Notes under the pieces: generated by a model | Told to the model about the DNA's origin: nothing | Database searches by the model: none | The model's input: only the letters and a program-made list of their open reading frames with translations | Assembly: GCF_001577835.2 (NCBI RefSeq) | Contig: NC_029519.1 | Coordinates: 73,405,738 to 73,469,737 of the forward strand | DNA from: Coturnix japonica | Lineage: Eukaryota; Chordata; Aves; Galliformes; Phasianidae | DNA length: 64,000 nt | Direction of reading: 5' to 3' | Made by a program: the position numbers and the translations under genes | Shown: piece by piece, positions 35,691 to 48,000 of the stretch | Layout: every line of letters begins with the position of its first letter | How positions within the stretch are numbered: the first letter of the stretch is position 1

Positions 35691-38600
35691 TTTATAGGAA
35701 ATGGATTTAGTTCAATTCAGAACAGATGACCTTTAAGTTCAGATTGTTTTCATAAATCACAATGCATAAATTTTATCCAAAGATAGTTGTAAGTGGGATG
35801 CTCCTCAGGTTCTGGAGATCTAGCACAGAGTTCTGGACTCTGCTCTGGTAACAGCACTTTGCAGCAGGTCACTTGGATACAACATCCCTGTGTTAATTTT
35901 GGCTTTAGTGACTTTTCACCCAATTTATTTAAATTTTACTGAATTACTGAAAATTTTTAAAGAGCTTTTCCTAAAGTGAGCCCTTAGTGGGCTCTACTGA
36001 TGGAACAAAGTCCTAAATCAATGAGTAATGCGCTGAGGAACAGGCTATATGTACACACGCTTTGTGGGTGGCTCCAGAGAGTAATGATGCTGTTGCTTAG
36101 ACAGAGATAAAAGTGCAAGAAAGGAGATAAAAGCTGACCTGAAAGTAACCATCAAGCAAGCAGCTCAGAGGGATGAGAGTAATGCAAACAGAGTTCCATT
36201 TGATGGAAGTTGCTTTATTATAAGCATCTGGAACACAGAGAAATGTGATATTTTGGCACCATCAGAAACTTTATCAAGACCAAGCCATGTAAGGCTGCAC
36301 TGGTTGTTATTTATAGCATCAGCTTAGAGGGGGTATGGAAATTATACCAGGAACCTCATTAGTTTCAGCATGAAAGCCGTGGCCAATCTTGCTGCTCCAG
36401 TGACTGCGTTCATTCCGTAGTGCAGACACTGCAAGCAGTCAGGGAGAAATCGCAGTGCCTTCCAGCTTTATTATGGAGAAACTATATGTGAAAATGGAGA
36501 AAAAGAGGCAAGAACTTGTAAGATTGATTACATACTTTCTAGAGCCAGGTATACATACTGACATGCCCCTGTCAGCTAGCAATTTTCTATTTTATTCAGA
36601 AATCAGTAATTGGAAAGGGGGAAGTTTCTAGAGATAAAACTCTAAAAATCTGTGATTTTTGTCTTGAGAGAAAAGCATAATTCACAGTGAAACAGTTGAA
36701 GGATGCCATTAACAGATGTGCAATTGATCTATTGCGTGCATTCTGTGCAGTGAAATCTGGCATGAAGTTGTTTTATTTGTAAACCCCTTATCAGTTTGAG
36801 AATTTTCAGTCTTGCAGGCACTTATTTTCTTTAACTGGATAGCCTGATACTCAGCCAAGTAAAAGAGATGTCAGATTTGTTGTTTAAAGAAAGATGTCGC
36901 CAATTAACTATGTAATACAAACCGATTTAGAGGTGTTCGAGCTCTGATGTCCCACCGTGTGTATCTGCCATGGTTTCATTATGACTGTAGTGCTCAAGGG
37001 TTTTGCTTCAGAGCATCCTTTTTGCATCCTTATTCAGGCCTGAGCAGTTGGTGTTGTCACACTTGTTCCTTTCTAGAGCTGAAGGAGGCTTAGTTTCCAA
37101 GTATGGGTATGTATGACTGCGGGCTTTGGCCCTTAGCATGCCTGCAGACTACAGTGCTGGAGAGTTACAGAAACAATAGCCTGAAATGGAGGGATCTCAG
37201 TCTGTGCAATGAGAAGAGCTGCAAAAATGTTATTAAAAAGAAGAACTGTGGCTTGAATTGCAGAATTTTCCCCCTTTGCTTGCTACTGCTTATTGTCTAC
37301 ATTTAATAACATCTCCAGATTTTTAAAACTTGAGCCCTTATGCAATCCTGCTTTAATCTATTAGTTTTATATCAGGTAGATGAGTGGAAAAAGATGTGCA
37401 ACAGCACTGTAGTTTGAAATTCCTCATTCCTGTGGGTGTCTGTTAATTTTTAGAGGTTCCATTTCAAGCTCCAGCAGACCAAATGGGATAGAAGTTAACA
37501 ATTGGAGAGTTTTAAGTATCACATTTTAGCCAAATCGGAATTACTTATTTTTTAAATTAAGCTCTATCTTACATTTTGTACAGACCTTAATACATCTAAT
37601 TTGCTAGATTATTTGTTGGTACCAACCCAAGTGATAAAATATATATGAAAAATAATTATGTCAGTAACTGTAATATTTGATATTACCTTCCTCACTTCTC
37701 TCTCCAGTTTGCTGCAGCCGTTTCTAATTGCTTTACCTCAAAGTTTTTCTCCTCTGTGGATTAATTATCCAGAAAAACGCTGACAGCCTCACTCATCTTT
37801 GCAGCTACATTCTGTTGAACCATTGCCTCTATCCCAATTTTTTTTCCCCTGGGTTGAATGTCAGCTTAATACATTCACTTATCTTTGAATATTACAGGTT
37901 ATCTGAAATGTGTATGACTTGGATATGCTATTTTCAGAAGTGATTTTTGTATGTGAATTCTATTCCTCCTCTTTAATAACACACTGATCTACTTCATCCT
38001 TGCAGTACGTGTAAGAAGTAATTTAATCTACTATAACATAGTAAATATGAATTGCCACTTTAAAAGTTATTCTTCTTGATCCTTTTCCGTTATACTAAAT
38101 ATGACATGGCCAAACAACGCATATCCTCGGATGACTGAATGGTATAATTTTCCTCACTGCCAGTACAGAGATCCTTGTGTGTCATTTATCTACGGCATTG
38201 TTTCCTCTCTTTAACATTATTACATTTGCAGACTAACTCGAAGATTTGTAATATTTTTATTTTTTTTTCTGAGGAATTACCTGCAATATACATTTGTCTG
38301 TGACTCCTGAAGTATGTCACTTATTTCCTGAGGATGTTTTAGGCAGTTTGGTTTAAAATTAGACTTATGCAATCAGAATCTTCTACCTCCAAAGTCCTAA
38401 ATCTCCTGTAAACTGTCAATAGGTGAATGAAGTGATTTTATGCTTTCTGGGCCACAACAGTTGAAAAGGGAATCACCTTATTATTCTCAAATAAGCTATT
38501 AAATAATGATAGAGGACTGCATGGTTTTGCATGATTTCTGGCAGCTGCACTTGAAGTGTACCAGACAGACATTAAACATCCTGTGCCTCCCATTTGTATA

Positions 38601-39680
38601 AACATTGGTTTGGACATCAGTAGGCTCAGAAGTCTTCAAAATCCTCAGTAACCACCTAGCTACCGTTAGAAATTAGAAGTGTAACTTCAGGACATGAGTG
38701 ACTGTTGGGAACTGTGGGTTCGGGATCATGCCCAAGCTATGACTAACACCTGAGCTGGCAGCCAGAGGGATGCTCTACACACATCACTCAAAAAGGGTGG
38801 AGGGACAGGATCAGAACATCAGAAGGACTACTAGCAAGAATCAATAGCATTACATTTCTTTATCACAAGTCATCACTCCTTTTCACTATTCAAAAATTTA
38901 ACAGGAATACAGAACCAAGGAAAAGAGGTTTTTGTTTTCCTAGAAGAAAACTATATTTCCTACATTAATGTTTCTAAGGCTTCAGTGTCGCCTATTTTGG
39001 ATTATTTAAGGGTACCCACTACACAACCAAGTTTGAAAAATTGTTACTCTCCACTGACTGTATGAAAAATGAGTTTCCTAAGGTAGGTGCAGACAGTTAA
39101 GATATGAATATCTCCTTTGTAACTTGTTAAGTACCTGTTTGAGTTTGATAAGGGAGAGAACAATATTGTTATAACTTGGAGTCCAGAAGCAAGAGTTAAG
39201 GATGCAAAATAATCACAGTTATTATGTTAAGGATCTCATAGAGATAATGACAGATGAGGAGTGAATTTGATGAAGTACAGAGGGGAGGAAATGCCATTGG
39301 GAATATAGGATATCTATGGTAACATGGTGAAAAGGAAGAACATGTCTGAAGAACAGAGAAGTGTCTGGCAAATTTTATGTAACTGGAGATTTTTTGTCCA
39401 TCTTTGGGTAGAGAAGAGCCAAAGCCTAAAGCAGGCACTGGTAAGGACTGCCCAGAAAGAACTGGAATGGGAAAAAATTGTGAAGTACTTTCCAACTGTC
39501 CCAAATTCCTTCATTAGTAAAGTGGAGTACTCTGTATCTGTCACCTTGGATTGGGCTGGAGGTGATGAGGTAGTGTCTAACCTTCAGCATGTCTCTAGCA
39601 GATTTCATATGCACTAAAGATGAACCAGAGAAAATGAGAGATGAGTCTCCATATTTCTGGAAGGAAGAAAAACAAAACCA
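35691..39680. other. Intergenic, no gene seen (4 kb)
   Basis: AT-rich sequence with no recognisable exon or transposon. The patch at 36,885-36,975 keeps several CpGs in an otherwise CpG-poor stretch and might be conserved. Confidence 0.5.
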
Positions 39681-39683
39681 AAA

Positions 39684-39742
39684 ACACACACACACACACA
39701 AAACAAAACAAAACAAAACAAAACAAAACAAAACAAAACAAA
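39684..39742. repeat. (CA)n then (AAAAC)n compound microsatellite
   Basis: A (CA) run to 39,700 passes directly into eight or so AAAAC units. Antisense reading frames here give long runs of Phe and Cys/Val that are artefacts of the repeat. Confidence 0.93.
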
Positions 39743-42480
39743 AAAACACTGCAGAAAAGAAAAAAAAGAAAGGAAAAGGCATTATGCTTAATTACTGAAT
39801 TTTGCCCAATTTGCCTACCAGCAGTATGCCATTGTAAGAACATACAGCTCATTGTCTCCAGAGAAGACATTACCAGGGAAGCAGCTGTATGTTTCAATGA
39901 AGCATCTAAAATTAAATCATAAAAAGCTGTCTAATTTCTTATTTTCCCATTCCAGTAAGAGCTGTTTTCTGGTTCAAAAACAAAACATCTTGAATGCCCT
40001 CAGCTTTACATGACCTACATTCCATGCATTAAATAGTCTCACCCTGCCCCCACCAGTGACAGACAACCAAGGACTAAATGTCAATAATATTTTCCCAGAA
40101 ATAGGGGTGATGCATGTCTGAGTCAGGGAAGGAGGAACCAAAGGGTGTATAAACAATACAGACACAGAAAGAGGAGAATGATGCAAAAGAGATTTTGCCA
40201 GATTTTTTTACCTTCATAATTTTACATGCATTCTGTTTTCCAGTTTTATTATCTGCTCTTCAAAGATTTGGAAGCAAAGTAACTATTACTTCACCACTTA
40301 AACGATATAGTTAAATTAGGCATTGTATTTATTTATTTATTTATTATAATTCTTTACTGTATAAATTGCTCAGAGCCATTGTTTTTAATATAAGTACCTC
40401 AAGTATGTGATGGTATAATTCATTTTTTTTTAAATCTGAGTAGTTATTAATGACTTCTGTTAGCAAGACGTAAGAAGATTTCAACTTTAAATTGGGTAAA
40501 TATTACTGGAGCATCTTAGCAGTGATATTACCAATGAAGAGGCAGATATTTAGAGATAGGACAATTTTTAGGAATACCCAGAACAACCAACAATGTAGTA
40601 GATGAACATTAATTAAATCCTTAGTAAGTGTTTCAACCTACTTTTCTGTCTTGATCCATGAGATTAAGATCTCAATTTGGAATATTTGTCTTTCTTGATA
40701 GCATAAGATTAAAGATTATGATTCAAACACAGTTTTCAGGCTGTTGTTTAATTAATGAACCCAGATAATGGCATTAGAGGGTACAGGAATAAAGGTGCTT
40801 TTAGCTAAGTATTCTCAATCTTTAGAGTATTCTCAGATCTCACTGTGGGATGATGAGTTCCACTCAGTGATAAACTGACAAACTTTGGTTAGATTGACTC
40901 ACATCACAGTTGTAGAGTCTTAATTCTCAGAGGCTTCCAAGACAAATTTGGAGAAGGCACCCTGATTATTGATACCCACCTTTCTTTCAGTGGGAGGATG
41001 GACAGGAGTACTTCAAAGTTCCTTTACAATCAACATTTCTGTGATTCTAGAATGAAATCTAATGTTGTTGAGAGAAGCTGAAATAGAAATTTCATTTCTT
41101 CTGGTGAGGAATTTGTAACAGGAGTATAACTGGAAAATGTGGATGGATCTAGTGTAATGGTATTTGTCTCTGTAGTCTCATTTGTGTTAAGGATAATCTA
41201 CAATAGATTGAGCTAGTTTAGCCAGTATTGAGCAAATCAGTTGCACAGGCTTCAGTGGAGTATGCTGGATGGTTTCAGCAGGCGGATGGAAAAGTGTTTA
41301 ATCCGAACTGCAAAGTGGCCAATGCTCCAGCCAGTGCTTTGCTGTGACTGCTGTAGAGGGCCTTTATGCCTCCCATTTGTGTCCAAAAGATGAGTATTTG
41401 GATAGTGTAATATGTTTTGTAAATATTCTGGTTGTCATATTTGAGGATAAGTCTTCGGGCTATGAATTTTTCAGGTAGGTATACTATGAATACTTTGGTA
41501 CCTATAGATACTGCATTCTTAGTTCACTGACCTTATGAGTACAAAGAAATGTATATGAAGTACCTAGGCCCCCTTTGAACAGCAGGGGAAAATTAAACAA
41601 GTTGGAAAATGCATAACGTGTGTTGAGCAGAGAGAAGATTGATGTTAACCAATAGGAAAAACTAAGAACAGAGTCTTTATATGTTATGAATACTATCCCC
41701 CTCCAGAGCACAGGCCCTGGATTACAGCCCATGGAATGGTGTATCCATTCATTTTAGTGCCTAGTGTCTTCTATGGCTAGACACTTACATCTGTTTTTTG
41801 AAAGAATAAGACTTTGCTTTTCTTTTATAAGGAGTCATGAAGATGAAAGTGGTGCTCTTTTTCTGAATAATAATATGCTTTAAGGACTTACAGGGAATAT
41901 GAGAGACTACTGGTCCACATAGGCACTGAATGTAAGGTATTTAACCATATTGTTCATAAATGGTCTCTGCTGTGGACAGCTGGAGCTTTCCCTTTCCTTT
42001 TCCACTGTGCCAGAAGAAATTCACAGTGCAGAAGGGAACAAAGACAGAGAGGTACACAGCTTGTGCTCAGTGTGGAGGTGAACTTCAGTATAGCTAAAAT
42101 TTGTACTAGAAGTTCTTTTAACAGAGTAAAGGAAGATAACTTCTACAAACTACACAACGAGTAATTTGTCCTTTTATAGGATCAGGATTTTCTTGCAAAT
42201 AGAAATCTCTCAGAATTAGCTGCCTGGACCTCTGTGGGCAGGAATTGTTTGTTTCTATATCCCACATGGGCATTGGACAGTATGATGCCTCACTTTTAAC
42301 AGTTCTGAGTGCTTGAAGACTTCTGAGGTGAATCAAGTGGTGCTCTGATAGCAAGCACCAGCTGAACTAGTGCTTTTGAACTTCCAGAGGCTTCTGGGAA
42401 TTGCATCTTTTGTTCCTTCCAAATCCTCATTTGTGTGCTTAGAGGCACTAAAGGATATGGTTTAAGTGATGGGACTCAAC
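39743..42480. other. Intergenic, no gene seen (2.7 kb)
   Basis: AT-rich sequence with a small (TTTA)n patch at 40,327-40,346. A weak CR1-like 3' end (TTCCTTTACAATCAACATTTCTGTGATTCT region, near 41,015-41,050) is too decayed to call. Confidence 0.5.
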
Positions 42481-42481
42481 A

Positions 42482-42538
42482 GGTAAGGTTGATGTTTGGA
42501 CTTGATTCTGAAGGTGATGATTTTGTGATTCTATGATA
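42482..42538 (+). mobile_element. CR1 LINE 3' end, decayed
   Basis: GGTTGATGTTTGGACTTGAT is followed, after an apparent internal loss, by GATTTTGTGATTCTATGAT, matching the last 60 bp of sense CR1 copies such as the one near 44.9 kb. Confidence 0.6.
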
Positions 42539-44669
42539 TGTGTAGATACACACAGAATATGTTAATAAGCTACTGATAAAAATATAGACCAAAATCAGGC
42601 TCTCAAATCCTAGGATACTATTCTTTACACACAAACATCTTTCTTCTACTGAAACTATGCAGTTTTCCCATAGGCCCACTACAACATTATGTAACCAAAT
42701 TATTTAACAAGGCCTATAATTTTTCCCCTTCTTATGAGTTTTTGGTCTATGTACTATTATTTTGTTATTCATTATGCTTAAGGCCATGTCCTAGCTGGAG
42801 GTTACTGTTATAAATGACATGAATGGATTGTTTGATGATTCTTTGCCATGTTCAGTATAAAATCAATCATGTCTGAGCAGCTTTCAGCAAGAATTTGAAA
42901 TAACGTGGAATAGAAAATTTTTGACACTTCAACTAGTGATGATTCAACTGTGGTGACAAATAAAACCACAAGATAAAAAATAATCAACTTTTTGGCAGAG
43001 TGGGCAGTGCCATCTTAAACTACCTTAACCACTTCTGGACAGGCCAGACTTCCTATGTCTTTTCTTGTAAAAGAAATACAGATATATCATTGTATGTCAC
43101 TGCTTAACTCAGCAGGGTGCTGTCAAGTGGATTAATAATTTATAGCAGAGGTAAATTGACATCATCCATAGAGACCAGATGCAGAGGAGGAAAATACACA
43201 TAGATTACCAATGAGTTTCACAGCTACTATCTGGCAACAGAGAAGGATGAGACTTGGGAAGCCGGGTGACTATTGCAAGCTAAAAGAAATACATTTTGAC
43301 CCCTTGCTTCTCACTTTGTGTCTCGCTTTCTCCAACATGTTCCGATGACTGCATTAATTCTCCTGAGCTTCTTAGTGCATGTAATTCAGTCTTGATTCTC
43401 ATTCTCCAGCAAAGATTTAAAACTTTGTTCAAGCATTTTCAGTTTCCTTCCCTTCCCAGGTCTGTTTGTCTCCCATTCTCTGCAGACAGTTTCTCCTCTC
43501 TGTTTCCTCACATACAAGTTCATATTTCCTCCTCGCCCATATAACTTCCTTTTTTCCCTACTGAAATGTCTGTACTCTAAAAAGGGGGAAATCTGGAGTA
43601 GACAGGAACACTGTTTCTTGTTCAGAAAGCCCATAATTATGAGAAAGTTAAAAGGAAAGTTGGTGCTATTTAGCTTTTAAAAGTGAAGCTTAGCCTATTT
43701 GAGCTGTGATTTCATAGAAATAAATGTCTTGTAAAACTTTGTCTAGATTTGGTGGAAAACAGTGAAAACATTCTCTGTAAGAAGGCCTCCTTTTCACCAT
43801 GTTTCCAATACGTATTGTACTGTCGGTTTGCAAGCTCCCTGAGAAAATGTCCGTATACTTTTAACATCACAAAGAATATTTTATTTTCTCAGTTTTATTC
43901 TTGGAAAAATCTGAACAGTTACACAATTTTGGCTGATACTTTCCAGTTATATTCAGCCTAAGGCTAAATTTTCCATGCAACGTGTAAAATTTCAGCACAA
44001 ATTGTTCAGGCCTGGCAATATTATCAGCTGTTGAATAAAGAGTCTTATAAGTGGAAGTGTTAGGAAAGTTTAATAGTAGGCAATGCTACCAACTCCACCT
44101 ATAATATATCTTAAATCTACTATTAGGTCTATAAATTAGATCATGGTAAAAGTAATACTAAAACAATAACAAACATTTTATATAGAATCTGAAATGTTGT
44201 AAAAAGTTTTACATACATAAGGTGATATGTAAATTTAGATTCTGATCTGGCGATACATCCTAAGAAGAGAAGGAAGTCAAAGCATTTCACTTGTGGTCTC
44301 TCTAATTCCCACAACAGCCTGTTGGCTAACCTTCACTACCTTGATCTCCTAAACAAAATTTCCATGGGAGTTCCTGCACTCTGCAGTTCATGCCCTGAAA
44401 TCTCTGCTCAGCCATTACGTGGACAAACTCCCACTGAAGTCAAGCTTCCCTGAGAGAGTATTGAGCAATAGCTGAATAAGAACCTCTGTATGTAGAAATG
44501 TTTTTACTGTAACTTTAGCCTTGTACTATAATTTCTATGTTTTATATGATAAGGGAGATCAGGATCAGGGTGTGCATGTGGAGGTTGGAACAAGAGAGTA
44601 GTGTAATAAGTTACATCTAACAGGCCTAATTTTTTTCTCTGTTACTTGAAAGCAGCTGTTAAAGGGATG
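42539..44669. other. Intergenic, no gene seen (2.1 kb)
   Basis: No exon-like frame. The stretch 44,405-44,460 (ACAAACTCCCACTGAAGTCA and flanks) resembles an old amniote interspersed repeat but was not assigned to a family. Confidence 0.5.
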
Positions 44670-44697
44670 AAAAAAAAAAAAAAAAAAAAAAAAAAAA
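44670..44697. repeat. A28 homopolymer
   Basis: A run of 28 A. The sequence to its left (GCTGTTAAAGGGATG) matches no gene that I recognise, so I do not call it a retrocopy tail. Confidence 0.9.
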
Positions 44698-44936
44698 GAT
44701 GAGAACAGTTTTCTTCAGACAAATTGGTCCACCACTGTTTCCTAAAATGAATGCTGAAACTCTGATGGACAAAGAAAGGGAAAATGGAAAAAAAGTTAGG
44801 GATCAAACCAGGATTTCGTTCATAGACAAAGCTGATAGATAAACCAACAACATAATAATGGGCCTCTCTCTGTCTCTCTCCCACTTTCTCAGAATGATTG
44901 GTCAAAGATAATTAAATGTCCTGAAATCGACATATT

Positions 44937-45003
44937 TCTTGTTGGACTTGATGATCTTCAAGGTCTTTTCCAACCTGGGTAATTCTATGATTCTATGATT
45001 CTG
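44937..45003 (+). mobile_element. CR1 LINE 3' end, short
   Basis: GTTGGACTTGATGATCTTCA and GGTCTTTTCCAACCTGGG lead into ATTCTATGATTCTATGATTC, the last 65 or so bases of a sense CR1 copy with a clean octamer tail. Confidence 0.93.
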
Positions 45004-48000
45004 AGCTGCCACAACTTTCTCATCATACTTCAAGATCAACCAGGAAACTAAGACACCTTCCTACCACTCATTGCCCCAGGCCTGAAGTACTCAAATCATG
45101 TTTCTTCTAACAAGTTCAGCTAATCCCCAGTCCTGGTTTCACCTGAGATGCTGCAAATAGCACACATCAGTGTTTTGGTAATTGGTGAGCAATGGAAGCA
45201 CATCTAAGGCCAGACCATTCAGTGGGGAAGAACTATTGCCTTTATGGTGTGGCAGCAGGGTTTGGGATGGAGCCAGGACAACTGGCCTGAATTAGGCAGA
45301 AGATTATTCCCTACCAGGTGGAAGACCATAAAACTGTGGGGAGTTGCTTGGGCAGTGGTTACGTTAACATGTAACCAGCTGTTGGATTGTAAGGGCTTAG
45401 GTGGTGAGTGGTTGTATTGCTGATAGGACATCAGTCAGTGAGCTATTATTTTGTTAGACGGGTATCAGCCAGAAAGTGATATTCAAACTGTGGATGATGT
45501 TTGCCAGTGGGTGCATTCTTACACTTTCCAGTGGGGGTGTTGTGTTTTCAGTTTCTCCTGTTGCAGAGTTATGCCTTTCTTTGCTCAGGTTTAGAGTTCT
45601 TGCACTCTGTTGTTTATCAATTAGATTTTGCAATAACCTCCTCTTCTCAAAGATAGAAATAGACAAAGCAGAGATGGATTTTCAGTAAGGATAAGGCTTA
45701 ACCACCTATCTTACTGCTTATTAAAGAGTAATATAAAATAAAATAAAAAGGCGTAGTGGTGTGGGGTAACTTTAATGTAATCTTAAGACCTTTGAGAGTA
45801 ATTGTTATTGTAAAAGAATGCTTTGAAAAAGAGGAAGATTTAGTCCTTAGAGCACAACAAAACTGTACTGAATAAATCAAGAGTAAGCATACTAAACTAA
45901 ACCACTCTAAGAATGCCAACTCTTCTGAAGGTATTTAGAAGACAAATACCAATAGAAATGAACTACATTTTTAATAACATAGATTAATGGACCTTAGGAT
46001 TGTGATTTCTTGAGAAAATTGAATAAAGGCAATTTTGCGCTGGGTTCTTGGCATAATAATAAAGTAGGAGGTCTCTACTGATGTACACAAAAGGCATATG
46101 AGTATTCCTGATTGCTAGAGTAATGCCTTCAACCTGTCAGGCTTTTCTGACAGGAAATTCTTGCTGTTCTGGGAATTCTGGTTCTTAATACTGCTTAGGC
46201 TTTGTGTTCTTCTCAAACTGACATCTCTGGTAAAATGGAGTGGCATGGTTATTGTACAATAGGAATTTGGAATATGTGCTGAATCTGGACTCTACAATAG
46301 CATGGCATGGAGTCTTATTTTAGAAATGAATTAAAAATGACTTGGATGACTATACTTTCAAGTAGGTTGGCAAGCAGACAGCTGACCATAAATCAAGGTT
46401 AATGATAATGGCGATGTACCAATTTGGAAGGGAAGATGAACATAAGGAGTATTGTGAAAATTGGTGCTAGGCCCAGCTTTACTAAAAGCCATTATTTATG
46501 TTAATGGAAACTGAAGAACGCTGAAGTCAAAGCATTTGCCAAAACCTGAGGAAGATGGAGAAGTCATCTTGCAGATACTGAGCTATCTAGGCACTGCTTC
46601 CTTAGAATGTGAAAGTATTCTAAATTCTCCTGATAAAAATGGAGAGAAGAGGTAACTCAAACAAGAAATTACCAGGCTAAGAGCAAGGATGGACTGTCTG
46701 GAGACAACTTTGTATAGAATTACAGAAACCACAACCAAATGCAGTACTTTGATAACTGAACCGCTTACAGAATGAATAAAGAAGATTAAATTTGGTAAAG
46801 GGTTAAATTAAATTTCCCATTTGATTTTCTTTGTCCCGTGACAATTGGCTGGAGAAAAACATTTTGAAATCTTAGTTTTAATAATGAAGTTTTAACAAGG
46901 ATCAAAATGTGAAAATGAACTTTTAACAGTATCAAATGTATTAGGATTACATATGTAAAAATCAGCAAGGTATTAAATTCCAAAAATAATTAAAAATATG
47001 CTGAATTTGAAGAGCAACATTGTTGAATGAGAAGTCAAATGTTTAGATCAACAAATTATATTGAAAGTGTTAAGATAATTAAGTTTGACCTTAGGGTGAC
47101 TAAGAGGAAAAAGAAAACTCACTTATTTAAAGATGAAAACAACATGGGGAGTGATAGCCCAACAGACATGAGTAAGGAGGATGAGCTCAGCATAAATTTG
47201 AGCTGAGTATTAAACGAATTGCTTAACAATAAACATCTTTGGAAGAAATATTTTCTAAGAGAGAGAACGAAAGTTCAGTAAACTCAGACGTTTTTATTAT
47301 CTGTTTAGTTTCATTATTTTCAACTAGTTTTATTTAAAAAAATGAGAGCACGCTGTGGTTTGTGTCCTTTACTGTGCCTGTGGCATTGGTAAATTAGAAA
47401 TTAAATTAAATATGAATGTGGCCCTCTAAAGATGAAAGAAATAATATGTGTTTCAGAATGGTACTGTAGTAAGTTTTGATCACATTTGGGCTTGCCCAAG
47501 GAAAAATGGAAGACAGAAGTCATAATGAAATTAACACACTAATCTAGTGGTTGAGTACCTCCCCTAAAGGATGGGAAGACACTTCTAACTTTACTGCATT
47601 TGAGGACTGTGCGTCCTATTTCTACAACATCCATAGAAACTAGACAAGATCCCTAAACAGCTTACAGTTAGAAGTGAAACCAGTGTCCAGTGTTGCAAAG
47701 GAATTCTTTAAACTTAAAAAAAATAACAATATTCACTTGGCCTAGTGATTCTTTTATAACTTCAGCTGGCTAGAGTGGTGCATGAAGTCATTCTCAGGCA
47801 TTTCAATGTTTAGATCCCATTCCTGGGACACGTGTATTTGATATTCTTTAGGCTAAGAAAACAACTAGAAGGAGGTGTTTCATAGTCTGTGAGAGTGCTC
47901 TGTCCACCATATTAATGGATGACAGACCAACACTAGAACTGGCAAATCCTGTACTGGCATTTCAATGAAGAACCTTGTCCAGTAGATGTGCTGTAAAAAG

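Noticed and set aside
40990-41050. A further CR1 3' end
   Set aside because: Only TTTCTGTGATTCTAG and a weak upstream resemblance remain, which is too little to call.
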